A DNA stretch of 64,000 bases from Priestia iocasae (GCF_016909075.1 NZ_JAFBFC010000007.1:62001-126000); one strand, 5' to 3'; positions 41,407 through 50,820 are shown, numbered from the stretch's first letter. Made by a program: numbers and translations. The notes: generated by a model not told the origin, from the letters alone.

Positions 41407-43102
41407 AGCGGAGCTGAGAGTAAAACGTCAAGTAATTGAAGCCGTTTTATTTGAGGAGATTCTCCCATATGAAAACAGTGATCGTACGTATTACATATAT
41501 GGACACAACGGAGTCTACCAGTGTGAAGCACGAGAAACTGCATTTGGGCGGTTTCGAGTAAATGAAGAGTCGATTTACTATATAGAGAAAGATGGATCAT
41601 TAGCCAATGTGTCTCTTGAACAACTAGTCAATGAGTTAACGACAGATAGTGAGGTTCAAACGCGTTTATTAAACGAGCTTCAACAAACGATTCGATTAAC
41701 AGAGTGGAATGAATCGAAGCTTGCTCCTCACCTTCAATCGAGACGAGATCTACCATTTGAAGAGTTAGAATCAGAAATTATGGAGGGTCATCCTTATCAC
41801 CCATGCTACAAGTCAAGGACAGGATTCACAATTGATGATCATCAGCAGTTTGGACCTGAAGCAAAGAAGTCATTTTCTCTTCAATGGATTGCGGTTCGTA
41901 GGTCTGATGTAAATATTGCTTTCCCTTATGAAGAGCCTGAGTTTTTTAAGAAAGAGCTTGGAGTAGAGGTGTGGGAAAGCTTTACGTCTCAACTACAGCA
42001 AGCTGAAAAGAATGTAATTGATTATACATTTTTACCCGTTCATCCATGGCAGTGGCGCAATCTTGTTGAAAGTGGTCGATTAGAAGAGGTGTTAAGGAAT
42101 GGTGATCTTCTACCGCTAGATTTTAAAGGAGACTTCTATCGAGCAACGCAATCTGTTCGTACATTATGGAATGAGACAAATAGAGAAAAGGCTCACATTA
42201 AGCTACCGATGAACATGGTCAATACATCATCTTTGCGTACACTTGCTTCTCATTCGGTTTGCACGGCTCCGCACATTTCATTGTGGCTTCAAAAAATTGT
42301 TGATTCAGATCCTTTTTTGAAGAAATCTCTTGTTTTATTGCAAGAGTATGCAGGAGCTATTTATGAGCCAAAGGATGAAGCATTGAAAGAGAAAATGGAT
42401 GGTCAGCTTGGCGTTATTTGGCGTGAAAGCGTTCGTTGTCATATGAACGAGAATGAAGAAGCGGTGCCATTTACCGCTTTCATGATGATGGAAAGAGACG
42501 GAAAGTTATTTATCGAACATTGGCTAACGAAATATGGAAGAGACAAATGGATTGAACGTTTTATTGAAGTAACAGTTCTACCCGTATGGCACCTTTTAAT
42601 TGCTCATGGTGTTGGAGTTGAGGCCCATGCACAAAATATGGTGTTACTACATCAAGATGGCTGGCCTACTCGGGTTGTGCTTCGTGATTTTCATGAAAGT
42701 GTTGAGTATACAGAAGATTATTTGGCGAATCCGTCAATTTTACCAGCTTTTCAGTCTTTACATCCATTATATAAAGATGCCACTAATGATGAGTATTATT
42801 GGATGTCTTCTGTTGAGGGATTAAGAGAACTCGTGATGGATACATTGTTTGTGTTTCATTTGAGTGAGCTATCTTTTGTTCTTGAAGAGCATAGTGGATA
42901 TGAAGAGAGTGTTTTCTGGTTGAACGTACATAAAGCCATTGAGAGGCACTTAGAGCACTTTCCACATTTACGTAAACGTCATGAACAGTTGTGTATGAAC
43001 CAAGAACACATCTATGTAGAGTCACTTTTAACAAAAAAGATTAGTACGACAAAGCAAGAGAGTTATCGTCATCTCATATCTAATACGTTGGCAATGATTT
43101 AA
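41384..43102 (+). CDS. asbB: Petrobactin biosynthesis protein AsbB (NIS synthetase)
   Basis: Second IucA/IucC-family synthetase (572 residues), which completes the citrate amide and adds the second arm. Motifs EGHPYHPCYKSRTGF and FLPVHPWQW parallel AsbA, and GVEAHAQNMVL is in the C-terminal domain. ATG 41384 is preceded by GAGGAGGGGG, which lies inside the end of asbA; the in-frame GTG at 41354 lacks a site. Overlap indicates coupled translation. Confidence 0.93.
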   Translation: MLQPLCCKAELRVKRQVIEAVLFEEILPYENSDRTYYIYGHNGVYQCEARETAFGRFRVNEESIYYIEKDGSLANVSLEQLVNELTTDSEVQTRLLNELQQTIRLTEWNESKLAPHLQSRRDLPFEELESEIMEGHPYHPCYKSRTGFTIDDHQQFGPEAKKSFSLQWIAVRRSDVNIAFPYEEPEFFKKELGVEVWESFTSQLQQAEKNVIDYTFLPVHPWQWRNLVESGRLEEVLRNGDLLPLDFKGDFYRATQSVRTLWNETNREKAHIKLPMNMVNTSSLRTLASHSVCTAPHISLWLQKIVDSDPFLKKSLVLLQEYAGAIYEPKDEALKEKMDGQLGVIWRESVRCHMNENEEAVPFTAFMMMERDGKLFIEHWLTKYGRDKWIERFIEVTVLPVWHLLIAHGVGVEAHAQNMVLLHQDGWPTRVVLRDFHESVEYTEDYLANPSILPAFQSLHPLYKDATNDEYYWMSSVEGLRELVMDTLFVFHLSELSFVLEEHSGYEESVFWLNVHKAIERHLEHFPHLRKRHEQLCMNQEHIYVESLLTKKISTTKQESYRHLISNTLAMI

Positions 43103-43123
43103 AAAGAAAAGGAGATCGCTATC

Positions 43124-44362
43124 ATGTTTTTTGTGAATGATCAGTACTACACAGTTGTGGATGTAGAGAAGCAACATGCTAGGTTTGAAGAAATGGAGAT
43201 CTTACAAAATGTCCATCAAAAACGAATCGCCGTTTGTCTTCCCGATGCATTTGAATGGTTATCGCTTTGCTTATATATGCAAAAAAAGGGTGGTTCGGTT
43301 GTGCCTATCAATCCTGCTACTCCAAAAGAGGCAGCACTTCGCTTTGCAAACGCGACATCAAGTCACGTTTTGCTTTTTGAATCATTAGAGTCACCTATTG
43401 AGCTTTCGAGTAAAGAGAACGAAAAAGAAGGGGTTCTCGTTCAAATGAGCTCTGGAACGACAGGAGAGCCGAAATGCATTGAGCGCTCTTGGGACTCAAT
43501 TGAAGAAGAACTAGAAAGCTACGTAGCGAATTGGCCAATGAGTAACGACACAACATCTATTGTTGCTTGTCCCGTTACTCATTCGTATGGTCTGATTAGT
43601 GGTGTGTTATCTTGTCTAAAAAGAGGGGCAGAGCCAATTGTCATTACCAATATGAATCCCAAATATGTGATTAAAAAGGTAGTAAAACATCCTACCCATA
43701 TTTTATATGGAGCTCCAGCTCTTATTCATACAGTTGTACAGTTGTTACCAAAAGGGCAACGACTTCATGCGGTTATGACATCAGGAACAGTCATACCAGC
43801 AAGTTGGTTGTCGTCTCTTCATCAAGTAGCTGATCGTGTTCTTCAGCAGTATGGGTGTTCAGAAGCAGGTTGTGTAGCCCTGCATCCAAATGTTATGTCA
43901 CCTGAGGATATGGGATATGCACTGTCTCATGTGAATATTAGCGCTGGAAAAGACAAAAATCATCTCGCGGAAATTGTGATTCGCACATCTTTACAGGACA
44001 TTTATACAAAAGATCTTGGTTATCTGAAGGAAGACGGTACGTTATGCTATGTGTCGAGAATGGATGACACAATCAATGTAGCTGGGTTAAATGTATACCC
44101 TCAAGAAGTAGAGAACGTCCTAATGGCTGAGCCGAGAATAGAGGAAGCTGTTGTCTATAAAAAGAGTGATGCCTATGCAGGCGAGCGAGTGTGTGTACAG
44201 TTCGTTTCTAATGAGACGATTGATGAGATGGAACTAAGAGAATGGTGCAAAAATCGACTGTCTCCGTATCAAGTTCCTGTAGAATTTGTTCAAGTAAAAG
44301 AAATCGCTAAGCTCCCAAATGGAAAGGTGAGCAGAAAGCTACTAGGAGGAGTGCCTGTATGA
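43124..44362 (+). CDS. asbC: 3,4-dihydroxybenzoate-AMP ligase AsbC
   Basis: ANL-superfamily adenylating enzyme of 412 residues, shorter than typical acyl-CoA ligases. It activates 3,4-dihydroxybenzoate and loads it on AsbD. The P-loop-like SSGTTGEPK, the QQYGCSEAG segment, DLGYLKEDG hinge region and C-terminal PNGKVSRKLL lysine are seen. It overlaps asbD by four bases (ATGA). Confidence 0.93.
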   Translation: MFFVNDQYYTVVDVEKQHARFEEMEILQNVHQKRIAVCLPDAFEWLSLCLYMQKKGGSVVPINPATPKEAALRFANATSSHVLLFESLESPIELSSKENEKEGVLVQMSSGTTGEPKCIERSWDSIEEELESYVANWPMSNDTTSIVACPVTHSYGLISGVLSCLKRGAEPIVITNMNPKYVIKKVVKHPTHILYGAPALIHTVVQLLPKGQRLHAVMTSGTVIPASWLSSLHQVADRVLQQYGCSEAGCVALHPNVMSPEDMGYALSHVNISAGKDKNHLAEIVIRTSLQDIYTKDLGYLKEDGTLCYVSRMDDTINVAGLNVYPQEVENVLMAEPRIEEAVVYKKSDAYAGERVCVQFVSNETIDEMELREWCKNRLSPYQVPVEFVQVKEIAKLPNGKVSRKLLGGVPV

Positions 44363-44625
44363 CGAGAGAGGAGTTAACTCAAAACATCTATGACATTATG
44401 AAAAATAAATTAGAGCTCCCGACTCTTTCTTCTTTTCAAGAGCATGCAAGATTAAATGAAGACTTGTATATGGACTCCATTATGATTCTTCAACTTCTTT
44501 TACATGTAGAATTAGACCTTGGATTAAGCGTTCCAGATGAAGTGCTGTCTCCAAAAGACTTTCACACAGTTGGTACGTTAATCGACTTTTTAGAGCGTCT
44601 ACAAAACGTGGAGGAAAACGCATGA
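44359..44625 (+). CDS. asbD: Aryl carrier protein AsbD
   Basis: Carrier protein of 88 residues for 3,4-dihydroxybenzoate. The 4'-phosphopantetheine attachment Ser40 lies in MDSIM. The four-helix pattern and acidic surface are typical. It overlaps both asbC and asbE by four bases. Confidence 0.93.
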   Translation: MTREELTQNIYDIMKNKLELPTLSSFQEHARLNEDLYMDSIMILQLLLHVELDLGLSVPDEVLSPKDFHTVGTLIDFLERLQNVEENA

Positions 44626-45599
44626 TTAAAGTACATTGTTTTGTTAGTTGCGTATGTGAAGTCATTAAAAAGACGCCAGGTGTTGACCATCGCCCCTATT
44701 ACTTTGGGGTGTGGGATGCAGATTTTGATGTGCTTGAAGGTCCGGTATTAAGTTATCATTCTGAAAAAATTGATCATACCTTTTTTAAGAACTGGTATGA
44801 GCTTTTATATGGAATTAAACTTCATCAATGGTACGAGGAAGGTCTTTCTAAAGAAGAGAATGTGCAACGGATGTTGCATTTAATTGAAAATAAGCCGTCT
44901 CATCGTCACGTCATGGTAATGCTGGACCTTTCGATGTTACCGGAGCGTGAAAATAAGTTTCATCAACGTCCTTTTCCTCATTATGTCATGCTAGATACAA
45001 CTGAAAATGAAGATGAGTGGTTTATGTTTGATCCTGATTTTCGTTGGGAAGGTGTGTTACCAAAGGATAAAATCTTAGCCGCAATACAGGAGCCATCCGT
45101 AAAAGGCGGTTATTATTTTGATGCGGATCAAATTATTCCTACATCACCTGAAACCATTGAAGCTTATTTTAACACGTGTTTGAAGCATGATAAGAACCCT
45201 ATGACAGATGCCGTTCGGTTCATTGTGGAAGCTTATACGACAGGTAGGGAACAGCAGCGTTTAAAAGAGCTGACAATGGCTTTAAAGCAATTACCGGTGT
45301 TAGCCATTCGAAAATATGCCTATGAGCATGCTTACGCTTATTTTTGGGAGCTACTTGGCTATGAAGAAGAGGAATTTGAAGCATGGTGCGATGAAATTGA
45401 GCTTCTCGTAAAAGGGTATACAACGGTTCAATATCGTGCAATGAAGATTGCGATGACAGGCAATTTGGAAGAAACAAACGAGATTTATAAAAAGTTAGAT
45501 GAGCTAGATGAGCGAGAGTTTAAGATTAAACGTGGACTGCAGAAGTGTTTTGACGAGTGGTGTCAGCAACGTGAAAATCGCATGCTGATTCATAACTAA
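44622..45599 (+). CDS. asbE: Petrobactin biosynthesis protein AsbE
   Basis: In petrobactin assembly AsbE transfers 3,4-dihydroxybenzoate from AsbD to spermidine. The 325-residue protein has an N-terminal region with VSCVCEV and VDHRPYYFGVWDADF, resembling papain-like acyltransferase folds, and a helical C-terminal half. Identification rests on operon position and overall resemblance to AsbE; I cannot assign catalytic residues. Confidence 0.88.
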   Translation: MIKVHCFVSCVCEVIKKTPGVDHRPYYFGVWDADFDVLEGPVLSYHSEKIDHTFFKNWYELLYGIKLHQWYEEGLSKEENVQRMLHLIENKPSHRHVMVMLDLSMLPERENKFHQRPFPHYVMLDTTENEDEWFMFDPDFRWEGVLPKDKILAAIQEPSVKGGYYFDADQIIPTSPETIEAYFNTCLKHDKNPMTDAVRFIVEAYTTGREQQRLKELTMALKQLPVLAIRKYAYEHAYAYFWELLGYEEEEFEAWCDEIELLVKGYTTVQYRAMKIAMTGNLEETNEIYKKLDELDEREFKIKRGLQKCFDEWCQQRENRMLIHN

Positions 45600-45628
45600 T
45601 AGTGAAACAACAGACGGAGGAGAAAACA

Positions 45629-46462
45629 ATGAATCTTTCTATATGTACCATCTCATTTCGCCACCATCTTCATTCAATTGATCATCTAGCGGATTGGGCT
45701 CAATCTAATGGATTTACAGGAATCGAACTATGGGGAATTCATGCAAAGCATTTAGCCGATGAGCCTTCATACAATGCTCAGTGGCTACAATCTTATGGGT
45801 TACAAGTAAGTATGCTTAGTGACTATTTTCCACTAGAAGCATCTTCACTTGAATTAACGAATGCTGTTCAAACGTTATCATCACTTGGTCATCGCTGGGG
45901 AACGAAGAAGCTTCGTACCTTTGCTGGCCAAAAAGCAAGCGCTGCAACTAGCAAAGAAGAAAGAGCATATCTTGTGAAACAGTTACGACTTGTTTGTGAG
46001 CTGATTCATGAACAAGGACAATATGTGCTGGTTGAAACACACCCAAATACGTTAACCGATACGTTACCTTCAACATTGCAGCTTTTAGAGGAAGTGAATC
46101 ATCCAGCGCTTCGAGTGAACTTTGATGTATTACATATGTGGGAGTCGGGAGCAGACCCAATTGAAGCATTTCAAGTGCTTCAACCATTTATTTCGCATTT
46201 TCATTTTAAAAACATTACGTCACGAGACCAACTAAACGTATTTGCTCCCCAAAACGTCTATGCAGCAGCAGGTTCTAGAGAGGGGATGGTACCTTTATTT
46301 GAAGGAGCTGTAGATTACCATTCATTCTTATCAATTGTTGCTCCTTTGATAGATGTAGATGCGTCTCTTGAATGGTTTGGACCAAATGTAAAAGAGGTAT
46401 TAGCAAGTGATTGTAAAAAAACAACTGAATTAGTGAGAGAGCTGACGGTTAGTGCTTGTTAA
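45629..46462 (+). CDS. asbF: 3-dehydroshikimate dehydratase AsbF
   Basis: TIM-barrel, metal-dependent enzyme that makes 3,4-dihydroxybenzoate from 3-dehydroshikimate, the first step toward the catechol end groups of petrobactin. The 277-residue protein matches B. anthracis AsbF segments as I remember them (TISFRH, GIELWG, RTFAGQK, ETHPNTLTDTLPST, YAAAGSREGMVPLFEG, SLEWFG). ATG 45629 follows CGGAGGAG; the in-frame GTG at 45602 does not. A strong terminator closes the operon. Confidence 0.95.
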   Translation: MNLSICTISFRHHLHSIDHLADWAQSNGFTGIELWGIHAKHLADEPSYNAQWLQSYGLQVSMLSDYFPLEASSLELTNAVQTLSSLGHRWGTKKLRTFAGQKASAATSKEERAYLVKQLRLVCELIHEQGQYVLVETHPNTLTDTLPSTLQLLEEVNHPALRVNFDVLHMWESGADPIEAFQVLQPFISHFHFKNITSRDQLNVFAPQNVYAAAGSREGMVPLFEGAVDYHSFLSIVAPLIDVDASLEWFGPNVKEVLASDCKKTTELVRELTVSAC

Positions 46463-46573
46463 AGAAGGTTCTTTATTTCATCTATAAGAGTGTAGCTTAG
46501 TGATGATGTTGTTCTTGTAGTTTAAAAGAAGGCATGATAATGACGCTAACGAACATGAATGAGTAGCAAGAAA

Positions 46574-46618
46574 ATAGACCATGATTACCGATAAGCAGGT
46601 AATCATGGTCTATATTTT
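46574..46618. terminator. Bidirectional terminator after asbF
   Basis: Perfect 16-bp stem (ATAGACCATGATTACC with its complement), 8-nt loop, T-tract on the plus strand and A-rich flank on the other. It also ends the convergent VOC gene. Confidence 0.92.
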
Positions 46619-47032
46619 TTAAGATTGAGTTGTATAGTTTAAATCCCAAGTGATGCCAAACATATCTTTTACTTTTGCAAATTTAGCACCCCAGAATGTA
46701 TCTTGAAGCTCCATAATGACAGTGCCTTGCTCAGACAGACGATTATACAGAGTTTGAATCTCTTCTTCAGATTCTAATTCAAGTGCTAATGAGATGTTAT
46801 TACCAGCTGTAACAGATTGACCTAGAAATGCATCAGAGAACATTAGGAAGAGAGAGTCCTTCTTAAATTGAGCATGCATAATTCGCTCATCTACTTCTGG
46901 AGGAGTTGGAAACTCAGCTTCCCCGAAAGTTTGAATTGATAATATTTCACCTTCAAATACATCTTTGTAATAATGTAAAGCTTCTCTTGCGTTTCCATCA
47001 AATGTTAAATAAGGGGTTGCTTGATGTTTCAT
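46619..47032 (-). CDS. VOC-family (PhnB-like) protein
   Basis: Glyoxalase/vicinal-oxygen-chelate fold protein of 137 residues, similar to the PhnB/3-demethylubiquinone-9 methyltransferase-like group (TPYLTFDGNAREALHYYKDVF at the start, WGAKFAKVKDMFGITWDLNY at the end). The function of this subgroup is not known. Start at 47032 follows AGGAGTG, and the promoter at 47086-47114 would start transcription near 47079, excluding the longer start at 47080. Confidence 0.88.
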   Translation of the reverse strand: MKHQATPYLTFDGNAREALHYYKDVFEGEILSIQTFGEAEFPTPPEVDERIMHAQFKKDSLFLMFSDAFLGQSVTAGNNISLALELESEEEIQTLYNRLSEQGTVIMELQDTFWGAKFAKVKDMFGITWDLNYTTQS

Positions 47033-47085
47033 TTGTATCACTCCTGATTTCTTATAATTTAGATAAATGAGCTTCTTCATCTTCT

Positions 47086-47114
47086 ATTATAATAAAGCAG
47101 GTATCACTTGTAAA
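47086..47114 (-). promoter_or_regulatory. Promoter of the VOC gene
   Basis: On the minus strand TTTACA (47109-47114), 17-base spacer, TATAAT (47086-47091). A near-consensus SigA promoter. Confidence 0.75.
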
Positions 47115-47131
47115 GAACATTTGTTCGTTTT

Positions 47132-47989
47132 TTATTGAAGTTGAAAGTCACCACTTGATACATCTATTTTAATCAAATGTGTGCCAGAACCATGTGTTCC
47201 TTCAATCAATCTTTTTTCTTGTGTGGAATGGTGTAAAGGAAAGTCATTGGTGATGTCACCACTACTTACTTTTCCTCGGAGTTTAAAATCAGCATTGTTT
47301 GGGAGATCAAGTGTTGCTTCTCCAGAGCTCAGGTCTACATCAATTGAGTTTACGAGTTCATTCATGTGAACAAAAAAGTCTCCCGATGATACGTCTGCAT
47401 TTAGTTCACCCTTGTATTCCTTCACGCTCACTTCCCCAGAGCTCACGTCAAATGTTCCTCTATTCGTTGAAAGAGATGTAATCATTACATCTCCTGAAGC
47501 AATGTTTCCTTCAAATGTATCAAGAGCTAAGCTTGCTAATTGAACATCCCCAGATCCTACATTTAAACGCAATTCATTTAAATGAACAGGCTTACTAGGA
47601 GAAGTACCTGAGAATAGTAAGTCCCCAGATCCTATTGTGAGGTTCATATTACGATCATAGTTTTCTGGTATATAAATGAGTAGTTCAGACGATTCGAATG
47701 ATGAAAACCAATCAAACGGTTTTCGCTTATATTTTACAGTAATCGTATCTCCGCGTTTTGAAATCTCTACTTTTCCTTTTCCTTTTAAATCCGCTTTAAT
47801 GTCTTCTCGATCTTCAGGAATAATGGTTGTTTTAACACTTGAGATATCAATGTGAATCGTTTCGACTTTTGAGTTTACATCTGCTGTTCTTTTTGACAAT
47901 CCTACCGGTAAAAACGATAAAGATGAAAGATTCGAATATAACAGAAATCCTCCAATAAGAACGAAAAAGATAATGAAAGTCCGTTTCAT
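47132..47989 (-). CDS. DUF4097 (LiaG-like) membrane-anchored protein
   Basis: Protein of 285 residues with one N-terminal transmembrane anchor (about 4-25) and an extracellular beta-solenoid-like region of repeated turns, seen as recurrent SGD/SGE motifs (GSGDLLF, ASGDVMI, SSGEVSV, SSGDFFV, SSGEATL, SSGDFQL). This fits DUF4097, which includes B. subtilis LiaG. Function unknown; LiaG belongs to a cell-envelope stress system, but no lia genes are nearby. Confidence 0.85.
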   Translation of the reverse strand: MKRTFIIFFVLIGGFLLYSNLSSLSFLPVGLSKRTADVNSKVETIHIDISSVKTTIIPEDREDIKADLKGKGKVEISKRGDTITVKYKRKPFDWFSSFESSELLIYIPENYDRNMNLTIGSGDLLFSGTSPSKPVHLNELRLNVGSGDVQLASLALDTFEGNIASGDVMITSLSTNRGTFDVSSGEVSVKEYKGELNADVSSGDFFVHMNELVNSIDVDLSSGEATLDLPNNADFKLRGKVSSGDITNDFPLHHSTQEKRLIEGTHGSGTHLIKIDVSSGDFQLQ

Positions 47990-48387
47990 GTTTACTACCT
48001 GCTTTCTTCATAATTTAGCGTAACGTTAGTACTTACTACCTTTTATAGTCTAATTGTAAATAAAATCCATTATTTCTACAATGAACGCAAGAATTATTTT
48101 GATGTAAGACTTGAGACGTAGAGAGAAAAAGCTTGAAAATCAAGTAATTAGTCTTGTGAAACACGATAATCTATATTATCCTTTTAATTGATAAAGATTA
48201 TCAATATCGATTATTTTGAGTGATTGACTATAAGTAATGAAATAAATGATTCGAACTTCTATATACATTTATCTAAAAAAAGGAGACATAATGGAAGGTC
48301 CGTCATGTTAGGTGCTTAGGTAGATAGTTGAGACGAAGTTTCTTTTTTAATAAGCAATGTGACGTAATGATGGGGAGGTTATTATAA
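47990..48387. other. Gene-free control region upstream of the YusV-like ATPase
   Basis: No reading frame of note. It contains a strong Fur box (48189-48203) and a second partial one (CGATAATCTATATTATC, 48164-48180). A TATAAG at 48229-48234 could be the -10. The 3' part carries the ribosome-binding site GGGGAGG. Confidence 0.5.
48189..48203. promoter_or_regulatory. Fur box upstream of the YusV-like ATPase
   Basis: TGATAAAGATTATCA matches the 7-1-7 Fur consensus at all informative positions but one. Confidence 0.88.
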
Positions 48388-49212
48388 ATGGTTTCATTAT
48401 TAACAGAGAAGTTAAATATCGGATATGGGGATGTGGATATTGTAAAAGAGCTAGATTTAGAAATTCCTCATGGTAAAATTACAACCATTATCGGACCGAA
48501 TGGATGTGGAAAATCAACGATTTTAAAGACAATGTCTCGCATCCTTCATCCAAAGAGTGGCTTTGTTTATTTAGATGGAAAAGCCATACACAAAGCATCT
48601 ACAAAGGAAATTGCGAAAAAGATGGCTATCTTGCCTCAATCCCCAGAAGCTCCTTCTGGTCTAACAGTAGCAGAGTTAGTGTCATATGGTCGTTTTCCTC
48701 ATCAAAACGGGTTTGGGAAGTTAACAAGTCATGATCGAGATGTTATTCATTGGGCATTAGAAGTAACGGGGATGTCTGCTTTTCATGAGCGTACAGTTGA
48801 TGCTTTATCAGGTGGACAGCGCCAACGAGTATGGATTGCCATGGCGTTAGCACAAGAAACAGATTTGTTGTTATTAGATGAGCCTACAACATATCTGGAT
48901 TTAGCTCATCAGTTAGAGGTACTTGAACTATTAGATAAGCTAAATAAGGAAGAAGGGCGAACGATTGCCATTGTCATTCATGACTTGAATCATGCAGCAA
49001 GATTTGCTCATCATATGGTTGCTCTTCGGTCTGGACAAATTGTGAAAGAAGGTACACCTGAAGAAGTAATGACTCCTGATATTTTAGCAAAAACATTTGG
49101 TATTGATGCAGAAGTTGTGCAAGACCCTCGTACGAATCGTCCAATATGTATTACATATGACTTACTTAAAAGCAACAAGGATATGACAAGAGAGGTTAGC
49201 TTAGCAAGGTAG
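48388..49212 (+). CDS. Iron-siderophore ABC transporter ATPase (YusV-like), stand-alone
   Basis: FepC-type ATPase, 274 residues. Walker A GPNGCGKST, Q-loop LPQSPEAPSGLTV, signature [17 protein letters not shown], Walker [12 protein letters not shown] and the switch His (VIHDLNHAA) are all present. It is a single-gene unit under a Fur box. In B. subtilis the shared ATPase YusV energises more than one siderophore permease, and this gene may do the same. It resembles the operon-bound ATPase at 54209-55033. Confidence 0.93.
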   Translation: MVSLLTEKLNIGYGDVDIVKELDLEIPHGKITTIIGPNGCGKSTILKTMSRILHPKSGFVYLDGKAIHKASTKEIAKKMAILPQSPEAPSGLTVAELVSYGRFPHQNGFGKLTSHDRDVIHWALEVTGMSAFHERTVDALSGGQRQRVWIAMALAQETDLLLLDEPTTYLDLAHQLEVLELLDKLNKEEGRTIAIVIHDLNHAARFAHHMVALRSGQIVKEGTPEEVMTPDILAKTFGIDAEVVQDPRTNRPICITYDLLKSNKDMTREVSLAR

Positions 49213-49242
49213 TCAATACAGACGTCTTGTGCACCATAAAAA

Positions 49243-49278
49243 CCCCCCCATTTTAAACAGCTAAAATAGGGGGGATAG
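49243..49278. terminator. Terminator between the ATPase and trhO genes
   Basis: A run of seven C followed by ATTTTA pairs with TAAAAT and a run of six G, with A/T tracts on both sides. It serves both convergent genes. Confidence 0.85.
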
Positions 49279-49283
49279 TTTTA

Positions 49284-50198
49284 TTATACTTCTGATTGAA
49301 CAGCATGCTCTTTTACGTAGCGGTTATGTGGATGCTCTTTACATTCTGAGCTACATGAGCGTAAATGTTCATGTTCACATTCTTCACAAAGGAGAAGGTG
49401 ATCATTGCAATCTGGGTTGCCACATTTTACGTAACGCTCTTCAGGCTCTCCGCAGTAATAGCATTTTCCAACAACAGTTTCTTCTTCCGTACGGTTAACA
49501 GGTACAGAAATGCGTTCATCAAACACATAGCATTTTCCATCCCATAAGCGTCCTTTTACTTCTTCATCATAACCATATGTGATGATTCCTCCATGTAATT
49601 GAGAAACATCTTCGAATCCTTCTTTTACAAGGAAACCGGAAAACTTTTCACAGCGAATACCACCTGTACAGTATGTTAAGATTTTTTTATCTTTATGTTC
49701 GCTTAAGTTTTCACGAATCCAATCAGGTAATTCTCGGAATGTCTCAATATCAGGACGAATTGCATTTTTAAAATGACCTAAATCATATTCGTATGTGTTT
49801 CTTGCATCAAGAATGAGCACGTCTTCTTGGTTCATGGCTTCATAAAATTCTTTTGGTGAAAGATGTTTACCTGTTGTTTCATTTGGGTCTAAATCGGCAT
49901 CTAAACTTAAATTAACAATCTCTGGTTTTACTTTCACTTTTAATTTCTTGAATGCATGTCCATCATGTCGTTCAATTTTAAAAATCATGTCTGAAAAGCG
50001 TGGATCATTCTTCATCATAGCCATATACGCTTCTGTTTGTTCAGGTGTTCCAGATACTGTACCGTTTATTCCTTCGTGGGCAACTAAAATACGGCCCTTT
50101 AACCCAAGTTCTTCACAAAGAGCAAAATGCTCATCGCGAAATGAAGTCGGGTCATCAATTGTGACGTATTTATAATAAAGTAATACTTGATAGTTCAT
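49284..50198 (-). CDS. trhO: tRNA uridine(34) hydroxylase TrhO (YbfQ)
   Basis: Rhodanese-domain enzyme that makes 5-hydroxyuridine at position 34 of tRNAs, a step before 5-methoxyuridine. The 304-residue protein has the N-terminal UPF0176 domain ([23 protein letters not shown]), a rhodanese domain with catalytic Cys in [11 protein letters not shown], and a C-terminal Cys-rich region ([27 protein letters not shown]) that could bind zinc. Confidence 0.93.
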   Translation of the reverse strand: MNYQVLLYYKYVTIDDPTSFRDEHFALCEELGLKGRILVAHEGINGTVSGTPEQTEAYMAMMKNDPRFSDMIFKIERHDGHAFKKLKVKVKPEIVNLSLDADLDPNETTGKHLSPKEFYEAMNQEDVLILDARNTYEYDLGHFKNAIRPDIETFRELPDWIRENLSEHKDKKILTYCTGGIRCEKFSGFLVKEGFEDVSQLHGGIITYGYDEEVKGRLWDGKCYVFDERISVPVNRTEEETVVGKCYYCGEPEERYVKCGNPDCNDHLLLCEECEHEHLRSCSSECKEHPHNRYVKEHAVQSEV

Positions 50199-50349
50199 TT
50201 GTTCTTCACCTATTCCTTCTAAACTTTCCTTTCTATCATAACAAATTTGTGGAAAGTAAAGAAGGGGAGGGGAAATTTGTTAAAAGGTTGCTTAGTACAA
50301 GTATTTAATCATGCTTAATCTACGTGAAAAGGGCTATCTGGTAAGCTCT

Positions 50350-50513
50350 TTATCGTATTTTTACACCTAGCAACTTTGCAATTTGTGCGCGATGAAATTG
50401 AACAGATTCAATTTCCGTAAAGTTTGCTAACATCCCTTTAATAAGAGTGTGTTTTGGCTCTTCTTTTTCTAGCTCTTCTTTTAAAATATCAAAGCTTCCA
50501 TACAAAAAAAGTA
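50350..50513 (-). pseudogene. Coding-like remnant without a clear start
   Basis: On the minus strand a frame ending at TAA (50350-50352) encodes about 50 residues of protein-like composition (SFDILKEELEKEEPKHTLIK, then GMLANFTEIESVQFHRAQIA, then a basic end). The only in-frame ATG is internal; upstream lies the stop of the DUF4025 gene, and no ribosome-binding site was found. It may be the decayed tail of a gene. I do not recognise a family. Confidence 0.35.
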
Positions 50514-50693
50514 TTAGCGGTTTGTATCTTCAACGGTTCCTTCATTATAAGCATCACTTACTTGTTCATGTGTGGTTGCAAGACCTTGTGATAACTCATC
50601 TTGGCGGCTGTAATCTTGTACTTCAAATTGACGATCTGCCATTTCTTCTGTATGTAATTCATTTTTCTTTCCTTGCTTTGGTTCACGATCCAT
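50514..50693 (-). CDS. Small DUF4025 (YozQ-like) protein
   Basis: Hydrophilic protein of 59 residues with the segment DELSQGLATTHEQVSDAYNEGTV, typical of the DUF4025/YozQ group. Function unknown. The start at 50693 follows AAAGGAGGG. An upstream promoter (TTGATT 50802-50807, TAATAT 50779-50784 on the minus strand) is overlapped by the inverted-repeat motif at 50800-50820. Confidence 0.78.
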   Translation of the reverse strand: MDREPKQGKKNELHTEEMADRQFEVQDYSRQDELSQGLATTHEQVSDAYNEGTVEDTNR

Positions 50694-50778
50694 TGTTATC
50701 CCTCCTTTACATGTGTTCATTATGTGTAAAAGTATAAAAAGCTATGCATCTACCCACACAAAAGAAGGACAAGGAGTC

Positions 50779-50820
50779 ATATTATATAGAAGGAAAAAAT
50801 TAATCAAACGTTTGTTTAAA
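50779..50820 (-). promoter_or_regulatory. Promoter of the DUF4025 gene with overlapping inverted-repeat motif
   Basis: Minus-strand TTGATT and TAATAT are 17 bases apart. The -35 lies inside the 21-nt motif at 50800-50820 (CAAAC-GTTT-GTTTA core), nearly identical to the site upstream of est at 17903-17923. Suggests a common repressor. Confidence 0.5.
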
